A stretch of DNA of 15,700 nucleotides from CALAEC01 sp050692915 (lineage in GTDB: Bacteria; Actinomycetota; UBA4738; CALAEC01): assembly GCA_050692915.1 (NCBI GenBank), contig JBOGVU010000061.1:1-15700 (forward strand). The letters run 5' to 3'. Of the stretch, positions 1 through 7,282 are shown piece by piece (position 1 is the first letter of the stretch; each line of letters opens with the position of its first letter). The notes beneath the pieces are model-generated. The model was not told where the DNA came from. It saw only the letters and a program-made list of their open reading frames with translations, and did not search any database. Made by a program: the position numbers and the translations under genes.

Positions 1-2379
1 GCAGGCCGCGAAGGGAGCCAAGTCCAGCCGGCACGAGAAGGTCGACCCGGGCTCGTCGGAGGTGAATGTGAACGCCGGCGTTGAGTCATCCGTGGGACCG
101 GACGGACCCGAGGTGATAGTCGTCTGGGGCGGGTCCGTGTCTCCCCCCACCGCGCACGTGTGGATCCGGATGTCATCGACGAACCACCCGAAGTCATCGA
201 TGATGTCGTCGGTTCCGATCCGGAACCGAATACGGAAGTCCTCTCCGGCCAGCGAGGAGAGGTCCGCGCGGCTCGAGATGTAGCCGTTGCTCTCCCTGAC
301 GAAGGCCTGGCGTCCGGCCAGAGGGTTGCCGAACCCAGTGGCGATCGTTCCTGGATACCCACCGTGGGTCAGCAGCGAGCCCGCATCGATCCAGGTCGTA
401 CCGCCGTTGATGCTGTACTCCAACACACCGCCGTCGTAAGCGAAGCTGGGATCGTCCTCGAACCCGAAGGCGTGGTTGAAGTGAAGATACACCGAGCCGG
501 AGGCCGGAAGGGCGACGTCGCCGGTCATCCTGATCGAATAGTCGGAAGGAACGGACGTGGACGGAGGGAATGCGCCCCGGTTGTAGCCCCAGAAGTTCGT
601 AACCCCACTGGTGGCGTAGGTGGCGTCGAAGGCGTAGGGGTGGCTGTTCTGAGGGTAGTACCACTCGTTGGAGCCCGCCAGCGTCTGCAGGGCCCAGTTG
701 CCCGACGCCGTGTTCTCAAGGTCGTCGAAGAACAAGTTCGCGGGTGACTGACCCGTCGGGCACACCGGGGCCTCGGGGTTCGGCGCGGCCGGCGGCGTCT
801 GATCCATTTCCACGGCCAGCACGGCCTGAAGAACCTCGTCGCAGTCCGCGGCGGTGATCCCGAAGGTGCCGATCAGGTTGGTGCAGGCCTGCATCAAGCC
901 CGTGGCCAGATCCGCGTAGTCGCTGGCGGAGGTCAGCAGGTTGGTGGCCGCCTCGTAATACACGTGAGCGGCCTTGGTGATCCCCAGGCCGGTCACCGTC
1001 TGGCCGTTGAACGTGGCGCCGTCGGTGATAAGGAACGCCGCCTTGTTGTTCACTCCACTGTTCGTGTGGACGCCCCCGCCGTCGATCTCGTTGGGGTCGG
1101 CGGTGTAGTTCGGGCTGGTCATCCGGTCGGGGTGGCCGAACGCGGGGGGGTCTTCCATGTCGCGGATGGCGCCGATCCCGGGGATGTCCTCGCCGAGCAG
1201 CCACCGGACCGAGGGGTCATCGTTGCCGGCACCGTTCGTGAGGTCCACGAACTCCCCGAACACGTCGGAGAGCGACTCGTTGATGGCCCCCGACTGGTAG
1301 TAGTAGAAGAGGTGCGACGTGAACTCGGTCACGCCGTGCGTGAGCTCGTGACCGACCACGTCGTCGACGGCGAAGCCCTCCCCGTACACCATCTGGGCTC
1401 CGTCCCAGAACGCGTTCTGGTAGGGGCAATCCATGGGGCTGGGGCTCGGACAGAAGCGAACCGTCGAGAACAGGATCATACCGGCGTCGTCCAGGCTGTC
1501 CCGCCCGAAGTTGTTGAAGAAGAAGTCGTAGGTGTCTCCGGAGAAGTCGTAGGCGTCGTCCACGTCCTGGATCCCGCTGGCCGGCCCGCCCTCGGTCCGG
1601 ACGGGCGAGGTGCACGGGTACTGGGCGTTGGTGCTGTTCGCGTCGCAGATGCGACGATCCCTGGCCTCATGGATCTGATCGATGCGCAGCGCCACGTTGC
1701 CCAACCGGGCATCGACCAGGACGAGCTCGTCGATCGGTCCCTCCCCTCGAACGTCCATCCGCCACACCAGCGTGGGGATGTCCAGGCCGGGGCCGCCGAG
1801 GATCCGGGAGTCGTAGATCCACAGGCTCGGTGCCGTCGCCTCCAGGCCGTCCGCACCCGTTCCGCGCCTCCCGGCCACCGCGGCGATCGCCGCCCGCCGG
1901 GCCTCCGAAGCCGTCACCCCGGGCTCGACCGAGATCCCCGGACCGGGCAGCGCTTCGCCGCTGGCCGAGAGCACGCCGCCGTCCGCGTCGAGGTTCACCA
2001 CCAGCTCGCCGCCGAGGACGGGTACCCCTTCATGCACCTGCTGGAACCGCACCACGGAGCGACCCGACGGCGCCGGACGGGTGGACATCACCCGCAGCTC
2101 CTTCGCCTGATCCCGGACCCCGAAGGCGCGTCCGTATCGCTGGAGGAAGGCTCGGGCGATAGCCGCGGAGGACGCGGAGGCGCCGACGCTCGTCGGCCGA
2201 GGGATCGGCCGGCCGGGAGCCGATCCCATGAATCTCACCTCGCCGGTCTCCCGGTGCGACGCCACCCGGACCCCGGGAGGGACCTGTTGCGATCCGGGCG
2301 GTTCCCCCGCTCCGGCCGGCGGCACGGCGGCGAGCAGGCCGAACGATGCTATGAACGCGAAGATGCGGAGCGCGCGCAC
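1..2379 (-). CDS. Secreted M4 (thermolysin-like) zinc metalloprotease, 3' end outside window
   Basis: The 793 codons present read from a GTG at 2379 to the window edge without a stop, so the C-terminus is missing. Residues 1-24 form a signal peptide. An FTP-type propeptide lies at about 95-145, followed by the M4 catalytic domain. The zinc site is HELTH (H344, E345, H348) with the third ligand E368 in NESLSD, 24 residues after H344 as in thermolysin. The later catalytic histidine is H438 in VHTNSG. After the peptidase, residues about 540-742 resemble the MAM/immune-inhibitor-A type beta-sandwich (FFDDLE at the start, WFVDDIRIHTC at the end). An Ig-like domain then begins with DTDPPQTTI. Family knowledge: such enzymes are secreted as zymogens and degrade extracellular protein. 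The GTG start is preceded by GGGGAAAGGGG. The gene follows ridA on the same strand after 74 bases and seems to have its own promoter. Substrate unknown. Confidence 0.95.
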   Translation of the reverse strand, partial: MRALRIFAFIASFGLLAAVPPAGAGEPPGSQQVPPGVRVASHRETGEVRFMGSAPGRPIPRPTSVGASASSAAIARAFLQRYGRAFGVRDQAKELRVMSTRPAPSGRSVVRFQQVHEGVPVLGGELVVNLDADGGVLSASGEALPGPGISVEPGVTASEARRAAIAAVAGRRGTGADGLEATAPSLWIYDSRILGGPGLDIPTLVWRMDVRGEGPIDELVLVDARLGNVALRIDQIHEARDRRICDANSTNAQYPCTSPVRTEGGPASGIQDVDDAYDFSGDTYDFFFNNFGRDSLDDAGMILFSTVRFCPSPSPMDCPYQNAFWDGAQMVYGEGFAVDDVVGHELTHGVTEFTSHLFYYYQSGAINESLSDVFGEFVDLTNGAGNDDPSVRWLLGEDIPGIGAIRDMEDPPAFGHPDRMTSPNYTADPNEIDGGGVHTNSGVNNKAAFLITDGATFNGQTVTGLGITKAAHVYYEAATNLLTSASDYADLATGLMQACTNLIGTFGITAADCDEVLQAVLAVEMDQTPPAAPNPEAPVCPTGQSPANLFFDDLENTASGNWALQTLAGSNEWYYPQNSHPYAFDATYATSGVTNFWGYNRGAFPPSTSVPSDYSIRMTGDVALPASGSVYLHFNHAFGFEDDPSFAYDGGVLEYSINGGTTWIDAGSLLTHGGYPGTIATGFGNPLAGRQAFVRESNGYISSRADLSSLAGEDFRIRFRIGTDDIIDDFGWFVDDIRIHTCAVGGDTDPPQTTITSGPSGPTDDSTPAFTFTSDEPGSTFSCRLDLAPFAAC

Positions 2380-2410
2380 AGATGCCCCTTTCCCCTTGAC
2401 CCTGCCCGCT

Positions 2411-2439
2411 GTTGTAGCAGATGGAGGCTTCGTCGTAAA
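2411..2439 (-). promoter_or_regulatory. Candidate sigma-70-type promoter of the M4 protease gene
   Basis: On the minus strand, TTTACG (2434-2439) and TACAAC (2411-2416) are separated by exactly 17 bases. The predicted start point lies about 25 bases before the GTG start. The whole element sits in the short gap after the ridA-like gene, which would let the protease be transcribed independently. This is motif matching by eye; both hexamers deviate from consensus. Confidence 0.4.
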
Positions 2440-2453
2440 GAGGTCCCGGGAAG

Positions 2454-2918
2454 CTAGCCGGCCCGGATCTCGGCCACGACCTCGACCTCGACGGGCGCGC
2501 CGAGAGGGAGAGCCGGGGCGGAGACGGCCGCCCGAGCGTGCTTCCCGGCATCCCCGAAGACCTCGACGAACAGGTCGCTTGCGCCGTTGGCCACCCGCGG
2601 CTGCTCGGTGAACCCGGCCGTGGAGGCCACCCACACGGTGACCTTGACCACCCCAGCGACCCGGTCGAGCGAGCCGAGCTCAGCCCGGAGCGCGGCCAGG
2701 GCCTGGAGGCCGCACCGCCGGGCCCACCGGGCCCCTTCCTCGGTCTCGAGCTCGGCCCCCAGCCGGCCGGTCACCATGGGCTTCCCGTCCTCCAGCGGGA
2801 CCTGGCCGGCCACGAAGGCGAGGTCGCCGGCCACGGAGACGGGGACGTATGAGGCGACCGGTGCCGCCGCCGGGGGCAGGTCGATGCCGAGGTCGCGGAG
2901 CCGGGCCTCCGGGCCCAA
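2454..2918 (-). CDS. RidA/YjgF/YER057c/UK114-family protein
   Basis: This 154-residue protein has the RidA-fold signature: a strand ending in VAGQVP near residues 35-41, a central helix with many alanines and leucines, VVKVTVWV in the middle, and a C-terminal LPLGAPVEVEVVAEI strand. RidA proteins deaminate reactive enamine/imine intermediates from PLP enzymes, but many subfamilies have other or unknown roles. The usual carboxylate-binding arginine may correspond to the R of HARAAV, so activity cannot be assumed. The N-terminus (short helix, then LPPAAAPVASYVPV) resembles an actinobacterial RidA subfamily. The TTG start lies one base after the whiB stop codon and has no clear Shine-Dalgarno of its own, so translation is probably coupled to whiB. 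A ridA-like gene also lies near whiB4 in mycobacteria. Confidence 0.86.
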   Translation of the reverse strand: MGPEARLRDLGIDLPPAAAPVASYVPVSVAGDLAFVAGQVPLEDGKPMVTGRLGAELETEEGARWARRCGLQALAALRAELGSLDRVAGVVKVTVWVASTAGFTEQPRVANGASDLFVEVFGDAGKHARAAVSAPALPLGAPVEVEVVAEIRAG

Positions 2919-2919
2919 A

Positions 2920-3210
2920 CTAGCCCGCGCGGCGAGCGGAACGCTCCCGCTCGCGGATGACGGCCTTTCGCTCGACCTCGTTCAGGCCGCCCCAGATCCC
3001 GTGGGGCTCCCGGTTCCGGAGTGCGTACTCGAGGCACTCCACCCGAACGGGGCAGCGGGCGCAGATGTCCTTGGCGCGGTCCTCCCGCGACTCCTTCTCC
3101 TCCTTGCGCTCGAAGTAGTTCGGCGCGAAGAACAGCTCGGAGTCCTCCCCGCGACAGGCCGCGTCGTACTGCCAGCCGATGTCCCAGTCGTAGATGGCCA
3201 GGTCCGTCAT
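2920..3210 (-). CDS. WhiB-family Fe-S transcriptional regulator
   Basis: The 96-residue protein has the four WhiB cysteines: C19, then C50 and C53 as a CxxC pair, then C59. The GIWGG turn (residues 71-75) and a basic C-terminal tail (ERKAVIRERERSARR) follow. WhiB proteins hold a 4Fe-4S cluster that senses oxygen or nitric oxide and usually act with the principal sigma factor; they are confined to Actinomycetota and their phages, which fixes the phylum. The neighbourhood (RidA-like gene downstream, PASTA-type PBP and metallophosphoesterase nearby) resembles that of whiB4, but orthology to a numbered WhiB is inferred from context only. It starts at an ATG with GAGAG just upstream and is divergent from the HTH regulator at 3367. 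It probably forms an operon with the RidA-like gene. Confidence 0.96.
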   Translation of the reverse strand: MTDLAIYDWDIGWQYDAACRGEDSELFFAPNYFERKEEKESREDRAKDICARCPVRVECLEYALRNREPHGIWGGLNEVERKAVIRERERSARRAG

Positions 3211-3366
3211 CGCTCTCGCCGCCCGAATTTCTCCAATTTCCCCTGTGCTAATCTGGCTCGCCTCACGTTACCTCAGACCCCCTCGATTTGGCAAGACCTG
3301 AATGACAAGAATGAAACCCCCGCGCCGGGGAACGACCGTCTATCATCGGGCGGTGGAGCCGGACTG
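3211..3366. promoter_or_regulatory. Divergent control region between whiB-like and HTH regulator genes
   Basis: This 156-base gap must hold the promoters of both regulators and is richer in A+T than its surroundings. For the minus strand, TTGCCA (3289-3294) and TAACGT (3265-3270) are 18 bases apart and would give a leader of roughly 45-50 bases to the whiB ATG. For the plus strand, TATCAT (3341-3346) is a good -10 candidate with no clear -35; it lies just before the Shine-Dalgarno GGTGGAG (3352-3358). The TTGGCAA element at 3288-3294 reads similarly on both strands. All of this is by eye. Confidence 0.35.
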
Positions 3367-4047
3367 ATGGACGGGTTCGACCGCCTTTACGAGACGGCCC
3401 GCGCGCTTGGGGAAGAGACCCGGTTCAACATCTACCGGGCCATCTGCATCTCCGACGACCCCATCGCGGTGAGCGCGCTCGCCGACACCTTCTCCCTCCA
3501 CCCGAACGCCATCCGCCAGCACCTGGCCCGCCTGGAGCAGGCCGGCTTAGTGGTGTCCCGGGCCGACCGCGACGGCGTCGGCGCCGGCCGGCCCAGACGC
3601 CTGTACGAGTCGAGCCCCCGGCCGCTGGAGTTCACGCATCCGCCGCACTCGATGCGCTCGCTGGTGGCCGTGCTGGCCGAGGCCATCGACGCCCTCCCCT
3701 CCGATCACCGGACGCTGGTACGGTTCGGTCGAAGCTGGGGCCGGTCGTGGGCCACCCGGCGCAAGCGCGAGCTGAACGGCTCCTCGCCCCGGAGCCGCCG
3801 GGGCCGGGCCGAGCTCCTGGCCCGCGAGCTCCGGGACTGGGGCTGGCGCCCTACCACCACCCGGGAGGGCTCGCGGATGAGTCTCTCCACCGGGCATTGC
3901 CTGTTCCGCGAGGTGATCGGGGCCGACACGAACGGGCGGTGCTGCGCCCTGGAGGAGGGCCTGCTCAGCGGGCTCGTGGAGGCCCTGGTGAACGGCCACG
4001 CCAAGGTTCTTCGGGCCGACGGGTGCCACTTCAGCGTCCTCGTCTGA
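3367..4047 (+). CDS. ArsR/SufR-type (COG2345-like) HTH regulator with C-terminal cysteines
   Basis: This 226-residue protein begins with a winged-helix domain: a helix containing ALGEETRFNIYRAI, a recognition region at about 36-57 (LHPNAIRQHLARLEQAGLV), and a wing with GAGRPRRLYE at 72-81. This layout matches ArsR-like regulators of the SufR/COG2345 type. The C-terminal domain ends in a cysteine pattern: C178 in GHCLFRE, C192-C193 in GRCCALEEG, and C220 in DGCHF. In SufR proteins such cysteines bind an Fe-S cluster; here cluster binding is an inference. No suf genes are visible. The ATG at 3367 is chosen because GGTGGAG lies eight bases upstream and homologous-looking sequence begins there; the same frame is open further upstream through antisense whiB. 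The gene is divergent from whiB and may regulate it or itself. Confidence 0.85.
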   Translation: MDGFDRLYETARALGEETRFNIYRAICISDDPIAVSALADTFSLHPNAIRQHLARLEQAGLVVSRADRDGVGAGRPRRLYESSPRPLEFTHPPHSMRSLVAVLAEAIDALPSDHRTLVRFGRSWGRSWATRRKRELNGSSPRSRRGRAELLARELRDWGWRPTTTREGSRMSLSTGHCLFREVIGADTNGRCCALEEGLLSGLVEALVNGHAKVLRADGCHFSVLV

Positions 4048-4119
4048 GCTCCTTGCTCCATTCCTCCCGGTTTATGCGTCTGGCCACGCAGCGCGGTCGA
4101 GGATAGGCTCGGGAGCACC
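4048..4119 (+). promoter_or_regulatory. Leader of the phosphatase-like gene, with ribosome binding site
   Basis: The 72 bases between the HTH regulator and the next gene contain no convincing hairpin terminator. GGGAG lies about five bases before the GTG start at 4120 and supports that start. TAGGCT a few bases upstream of it could be a -10 element, but no -35 is clear, so read-through from the regulator is equally possible. Confidence 0.4.
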
Positions 4120-6486
4120 GTGAGGTCGCAGCGAATGCTGATCCAACTCACCCTTTGCATGGCCGTCCTGGGGACGGGCCTAACGGTTGCACCCTCGGCG
4201 GCTGCGGAGAGCTACGCCTTGATGGTGAGCTCCTCCCCCGATCGCTCTGGCCCGGTGGTGCTTGAAGGGGCCACCCTCTCCGGGATCGCCTACGTGTTCG
4301 TCGAGCCTGCGTCCGGGGCCTCCAGGGTCCGGTTCTGGCTGGACAACCCGTCGATGTCGGGGACCTCCACCAAGACCGAGAACAACGCTCCCTGGGACTT
4401 CGCCGGCACCAACACCAACGACACCGCCAGGCCCACCGATACCGAGACGTGGTCGAACGCCTCCCACACGATCCACACCCTCATCGACACGGCGGCCGGC
4501 GTCGAGACGATCTCTGCGGCCTTCACCGTGAGCAACGGGTCCGACCCGCCGCCACCGCCGCCCCCCTCCGGATACCAGCTCCAGGTAAGCGCTTCCCCCG
4601 ACCGCTCCAGCCCCGCGCCGCTGGAGGAGGCCGCCATCTCCGGGACGGCGTACGTGTTCGTCGACCCTGCGTCTGGGGCCTCCAGGGTCCGGTTCTGGCT
4701 GGACAACCCCTCGATGTCGGAAACCCCTACGACCACGGAGAACAAGGCGCCCTGGGACTTCGCCGGGACGAACAGCAACGGCACGGCCAAGCCCACCGAC
4801 ACCACCAAATGGGCCGACGGCTCCCACTCCATCCACGCCTTGATCGACACGCCCGGTGGCCCGCAGACCATTTCCGCCACGTTCACCGTGGGCAACGGCA
4901 CCGGGGAGCCGCCCCCGCCCCCGCCGCCATCCGACTACCAGCTCCAAGTGAGCACCTCGTCCTCCCGATCCGATCCGGTGCCGCTGGATGGTTCGGCGCT
5001 CTCCGGAGCGATCCACGTGTTCGTCGAGCCGTCCAGCGGGCCGAGCAGGGTCCGGTTCTGGCTGGACAACCCCTCGATGTCGGGGACCCCCACGAAGACC
5101 GAGAACGGCGCCCCGTGGGACTTCGCGGGAACCGCATCCAACGGCTCTGCCCTGCCCACCGACACGCGGCTGTGGTCGAACGGCTCCCACACGATCCACG
5201 CCCGCGTCGACACGGCGTCCGGAGTGGAGACGATCTCGGCCACGTTCGGGGTGAGCAACTCGGGCCTCCCGGATCAGGTCCACCTGGCGTGGGTGGAGGA
5301 TCCCTCGGCCACGCTCACCGTGGTGTGGCGGGCCTGGCATCCGTCCACACCCTCGGAGGTGCAGTACCGACCCGTCGGCCAGACGCCATGGGCCACGGTC
5401 GTCGGAGCTCCGCGGCCGTCCGGCACGACCGGCACCCTCCACGAAGCCACGATCCGGTCGCTGGCCGCCTCGACGGCCTACGAGTATCGGGTCCGGGGAG
5501 ACAACGGAACCTGGAGCGACGTCTTCACCGCCCATACCGCCCCATCCGCCGGTCCGGGGACCTTCGACTTCGTCTACGTCGCCGACACCGGTCTGAGCGG
5601 GCGAACGGACGGCCTGGCCACGGGCACCGAGCAGGTGGTCGAGGAGATCGCGGCGCTGAGTCCGCTGCTGGTCCTGGCGGGGGGCGATTATGCCTACTAC
5701 AACACCGACAAGCGCTACGGCACCCTGAACAACACCATCGACGCGTGGTTCAACCAGATGGCGCCGATCGCGACCGCCTCCCCGCTGATGCCCACCTACG
5801 GGAACCACGAGGTCCTCCTGAGCGAGGGGTTCTCGCCGTGGGCGGCCCGGTTCCCCACCCCGGAAGGCCTGGACAGCCGGCGCAACTACTCGTTCGACAT
5901 CGGGGACGTCCACTTCGTGTCGATCCTTGCCGTTCACAACTCACAGGGCCTCACCGAGGCGCAGCTCCAGTGGATCGAGGAAGACATCGAGGCGGCCCAG
6001 GCCGCCGGACAGCGGTGGATCATCCCCTTCTTCCACGTGTCCCCGTTCTCGGACGGCAGCGCCCATCCGTCGAACCTCGAGCTCCGTGCCCAGCTCGGCT
6101 CGCTGTTCGAAGGGCTGGATGTCCAGCTGGCCATCGCGTCGCACGATCAGTCGTACGAGCGCACCTATCCCCTACGTGACGTCCCGGCCACGAACACCCG
6201 GACATCGTCCTCCACGACCTGCTACACGATGTCCGACGGCGTGACGTGGATGAAGGTCAGCCCGGGCGGAAAGCTCAGCAACACGAACGGGAACTTCTCT
6301 CAGTTCAAGACGGATCCGCCCCCGTCGTGGGTCGCCTTCCGCGACAACACCATGCATCACTTCTCGCGAGTGCAGGTCTTCGCCGCCGGCGTGCTCCGGG
6401 TCACGACCTACGGCGTGGTCGGTGACGGAACACCGCCCCAGGTCATCGACACCTTCGAGTACCGCGACGGCACCTGCCCCAGCTAG
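4120..6486 (+). CDS. Secreted purple-acid-phosphatase-like metallophosphoesterase with three N-terminal repeats
   Basis: The 788-residue protein has a signal peptide (1-29, cleavage near SAAA/ES). Three beta-sandwich-like repeats follow at about 31-142, 151-263 and 272-380, joined by linkers of seven prolines. Residues about 384-475 match the fibronectin-III-like N-terminal domain of purple acid phosphatases, and about 480-740 the metallophosphatase domain. Motifs: VADTG (D489), GGDYAYY (D523, Y526), YGNHE (N562, H563), IIPFFH (H639) and SHDQSYERT (H675, Q677). Compared with the family motif GHxH, the second histidine, normally a ligand of Fe(III), is glutamine; the Tyr ligand remains. The protein may be a phosphomonoesterase or phosphodiesterase outside the cell, possibly with altered metal use. 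It has a GTG start with GGGAG upstream. The gene ends nine bases from the convergent stomatin gene. Confidence 0.9.
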   Translation: MRSQRMLIQLTLCMAVLGTGLTVAPSAAAESYALMVSSSPDRSGPVVLEGATLSGIAYVFVEPASGASRVRFWLDNPSMSGTSTKTENNAPWDFAGTNTNDTARPTDTETWSNASHTIHTLIDTAAGVETISAAFTVSNGSDPPPPPPPSGYQLQVSASPDRSSPAPLEEAAISGTAYVFVDPASGASRVRFWLDNPSMSETPTTTENKAPWDFAGTNSNGTAKPTDTTKWADGSHSIHALIDTPGGPQTISATFTVGNGTGEPPPPPPPSDYQLQVSTSSSRSDPVPLDGSALSGAIHVFVEPSSGPSRVRFWLDNPSMSGTPTKTENGAPWDFAGTASNGSALPTDTRLWSNGSHTIHARVDTASGVETISATFGVSNSGLPDQVHLAWVEDPSATLTVVWRAWHPSTPSEVQYRPVGQTPWATVVGAPRPSGTTGTLHEATIRSLAASTAYEYRVRGDNGTWSDVFTAHTAPSAGPGTFDFVYVADTGLSGRTDGLATGTEQVVEEIAALSPLLVLAGGDYAYYNTDKRYGTLNNTIDAWFNQMAPIATASPLMPTYGNHEVLLSEGFSPWAARFPTPEGLDSRRNYSFDIGDVHFVSILAVHNSQGLTEAQLQWIEEDIEAAQAAGQRWIIPFFHVSPFSDGSAHPSNLELRAQLGSLFEGLDVQLAIASHDQSYERTYPLRDVPATNTRTSSSTTCYTMSDGVTWMKVSPGGKLSNTNGNFSQFKTDPPPSWVAFRDNTMHHFSRVQVFAAGVLRVTTYGVVGDGTPPQVIDTFEYRDGTCPS
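4210..4545 (+). repeat. Tandem protein repeat, unit 1 of 3
   Basis: This encodes residues 31-142 of the phosphatase-like protein. Shared landmarks are YVFV-P-SG, SRVRFWLDNPSMS, APWDFAGT, PTDT and SHTIH, ending in a strand TISAAFTV. Bases 4291-4360 match 4651-4720 in unit 2 at 67 of 70 positions. The unit looks like an all-beta Ig-like adhesion module; I do not recognise a named family. Confidence 0.85.
4570..4908 (+). repeat. Tandem protein repeat, unit 2 of 3
   Basis: This encodes residues 151-263, offset by 120 codons from unit 1, and carries the same landmarks (SRVRFWLDNPSMS, APWDFAGT, SHSIH). It is flanked on both sides by linkers of seven prolines followed by serine. Confidence 0.85.
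4933..5259 (+). repeat. Tandem protein repeat, unit 3 of 3
   Basis: This encodes residues 272-380, offset by 121 codons from unit 2. It is the most divergent unit at its start but keeps the core from AGGGTCCGG (5047) onward almost identical to unit 2. It leads directly into the phosphatase N-terminal domain, without a proline linker. Confidence 0.83.
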
Positions 6487-6495
6487 GGGGGCCGG

Positions 6496-7278
6496 TCAGG
6501 CCTTCCTGTTCCCCTCCCTGGCCCGATCCATCGCCTCCATGAACGGACGGAACAGCTCGACGGGGATCGGCAGGACCAGGGTGGAGTTCTTCTCCGCGGC
6601 GACCTCGGTCATCGTCTGGAGCAGCCGGAGCTGGTAGGCGATCGGGTGCCGGGCGATCACCTCGGCCGCCTGGGACAGCTTCTCCGAGGCCTGGAACTCC
6701 CCCTCAGCGTTGATCACCTTGGCCCGGCGGACCCGCTCGGCCTCGGCCTGGCGAGCCATGGCCCGCTGCATCGTGTCGGGGAGGTCGACGTCCTTGATCT
6801 CGACGAGCGTCACCTTTACCCCCCAGGGCTCGGTGAGCTCGTCGATCACGGCCTGGAGCTGGTCGTTGAGCTCCTCGCGTTTCGCCAAGAGCTCGTCGAG
6901 CTCGGCCTTGCCGAGGATCGACCGGAGCGTGGTCTGGGCGATCTGCGACGTGCCCAGGAGGTAGTTCTGGATCTCCACGGTGGCCTTGGTCGGGTCGACC
7001 ACGTTGAAGTAGATCACCGCGTCGACCCGGACCGTCACGTTGTCGCGGGTGATGATGTCCTGCGGCGGGACGTTCATCGTCACGGTCTGCAGGTTCACCT
7101 TCACCATCCGGTCGATCACCGGGATGATGAAGAACAGGCCTGGGCCCTTCGCGGCGGACAGCACCCGGCCGAGCCGGAAGATCACGCCGCGCTCGTACTC
7201 CTGCACGATGCGGATCGCGCTGAACAGAAGGATCAGCAGCAGGAACACGATCACGCCAGTGACGATCAGACCTTCCAT
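6496..7278 (-). CDS. Stomatin-like SPFH/Band 7 protein (slipin)
   Basis: This 260-residue protein has an N-terminal membrane segment (about 4-24). The SPFH domain follows, with the stomatin hallmarks QEYERGVIFRLGR, GPGLFFIIP, PPQDIITRDNV, VDAVIYFNV and TTLRSILGK. A charged coiled-coil region (ARQAEAERVRRAKVINAEGE) and an LPIPVELF motif near the end complete it. Slipins oligomerise on the membrane and form microdomain scaffolds. In Pyrococcus the homologue PH1511 is a substrate of the NfeD-type protease PH1510, encoded next to it, and the same pair is seen here. The ATG lies four bases after the nfeD stop codon, and the Shine-Dalgarno GGGAGTGAGG overlaps that stop, so the two genes form a translationally coupled operon. 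A membrane quality-control or fluidity role is inferred. Confidence 0.95.
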   Translation of the reverse strand: MEGLIVTGVIVFLLLILLFSAIRIVQEYERGVIFRLGRVLSAAKGPGLFFIIPVIDRMVKVNLQTVTMNVPPQDIITRDNVTVRVDAVIYFNVVDPTKATVEIQNYLLGTSQIAQTTLRSILGKAELDELLAKREELNDQLQAVIDELTEPWGVKVTLVEIKDVDLPDTMQRAMARQAEAERVRRAKVINAEGEFQASEKLSQAAEVIARHPIAYQLRLLQTMTEVAAEKNSTLVLPIPVELFRPFMEAMDRAREGNRKA

Positions 7279-7282
7279 GTCC

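Noticed and set aside
2587..3366. Upstream extension of the HTH regulator frame.
   Set aside because: It runs antisense through the RidA-like and whiB genes and has no protein-like sequence. ATG 3367 has a Shine-Dalgarno and begins the HTH domain.
4048..4119. Rho-independent terminator after the HTH regulator gene.
   Set aside because: I see no stable hairpin followed by a T run.
4546..4569. C-rich tract considered as a minisatellite or structured DNA element.
   Set aside because: It is simply the in-frame codons for a seven-proline linker and recurs only at the next linker (4909-4932).
4180..5937. A 585-codon open frame on the minus strand, antisense to the phosphatase-like gene.
   Set aside because: The plus-strand gene has a signal peptide, recognisable domains and motifs. 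The antisense frame has low-complexity Gly/Arg/Val-rich sequence, the usual shadow of G/C-rich third codon positions.
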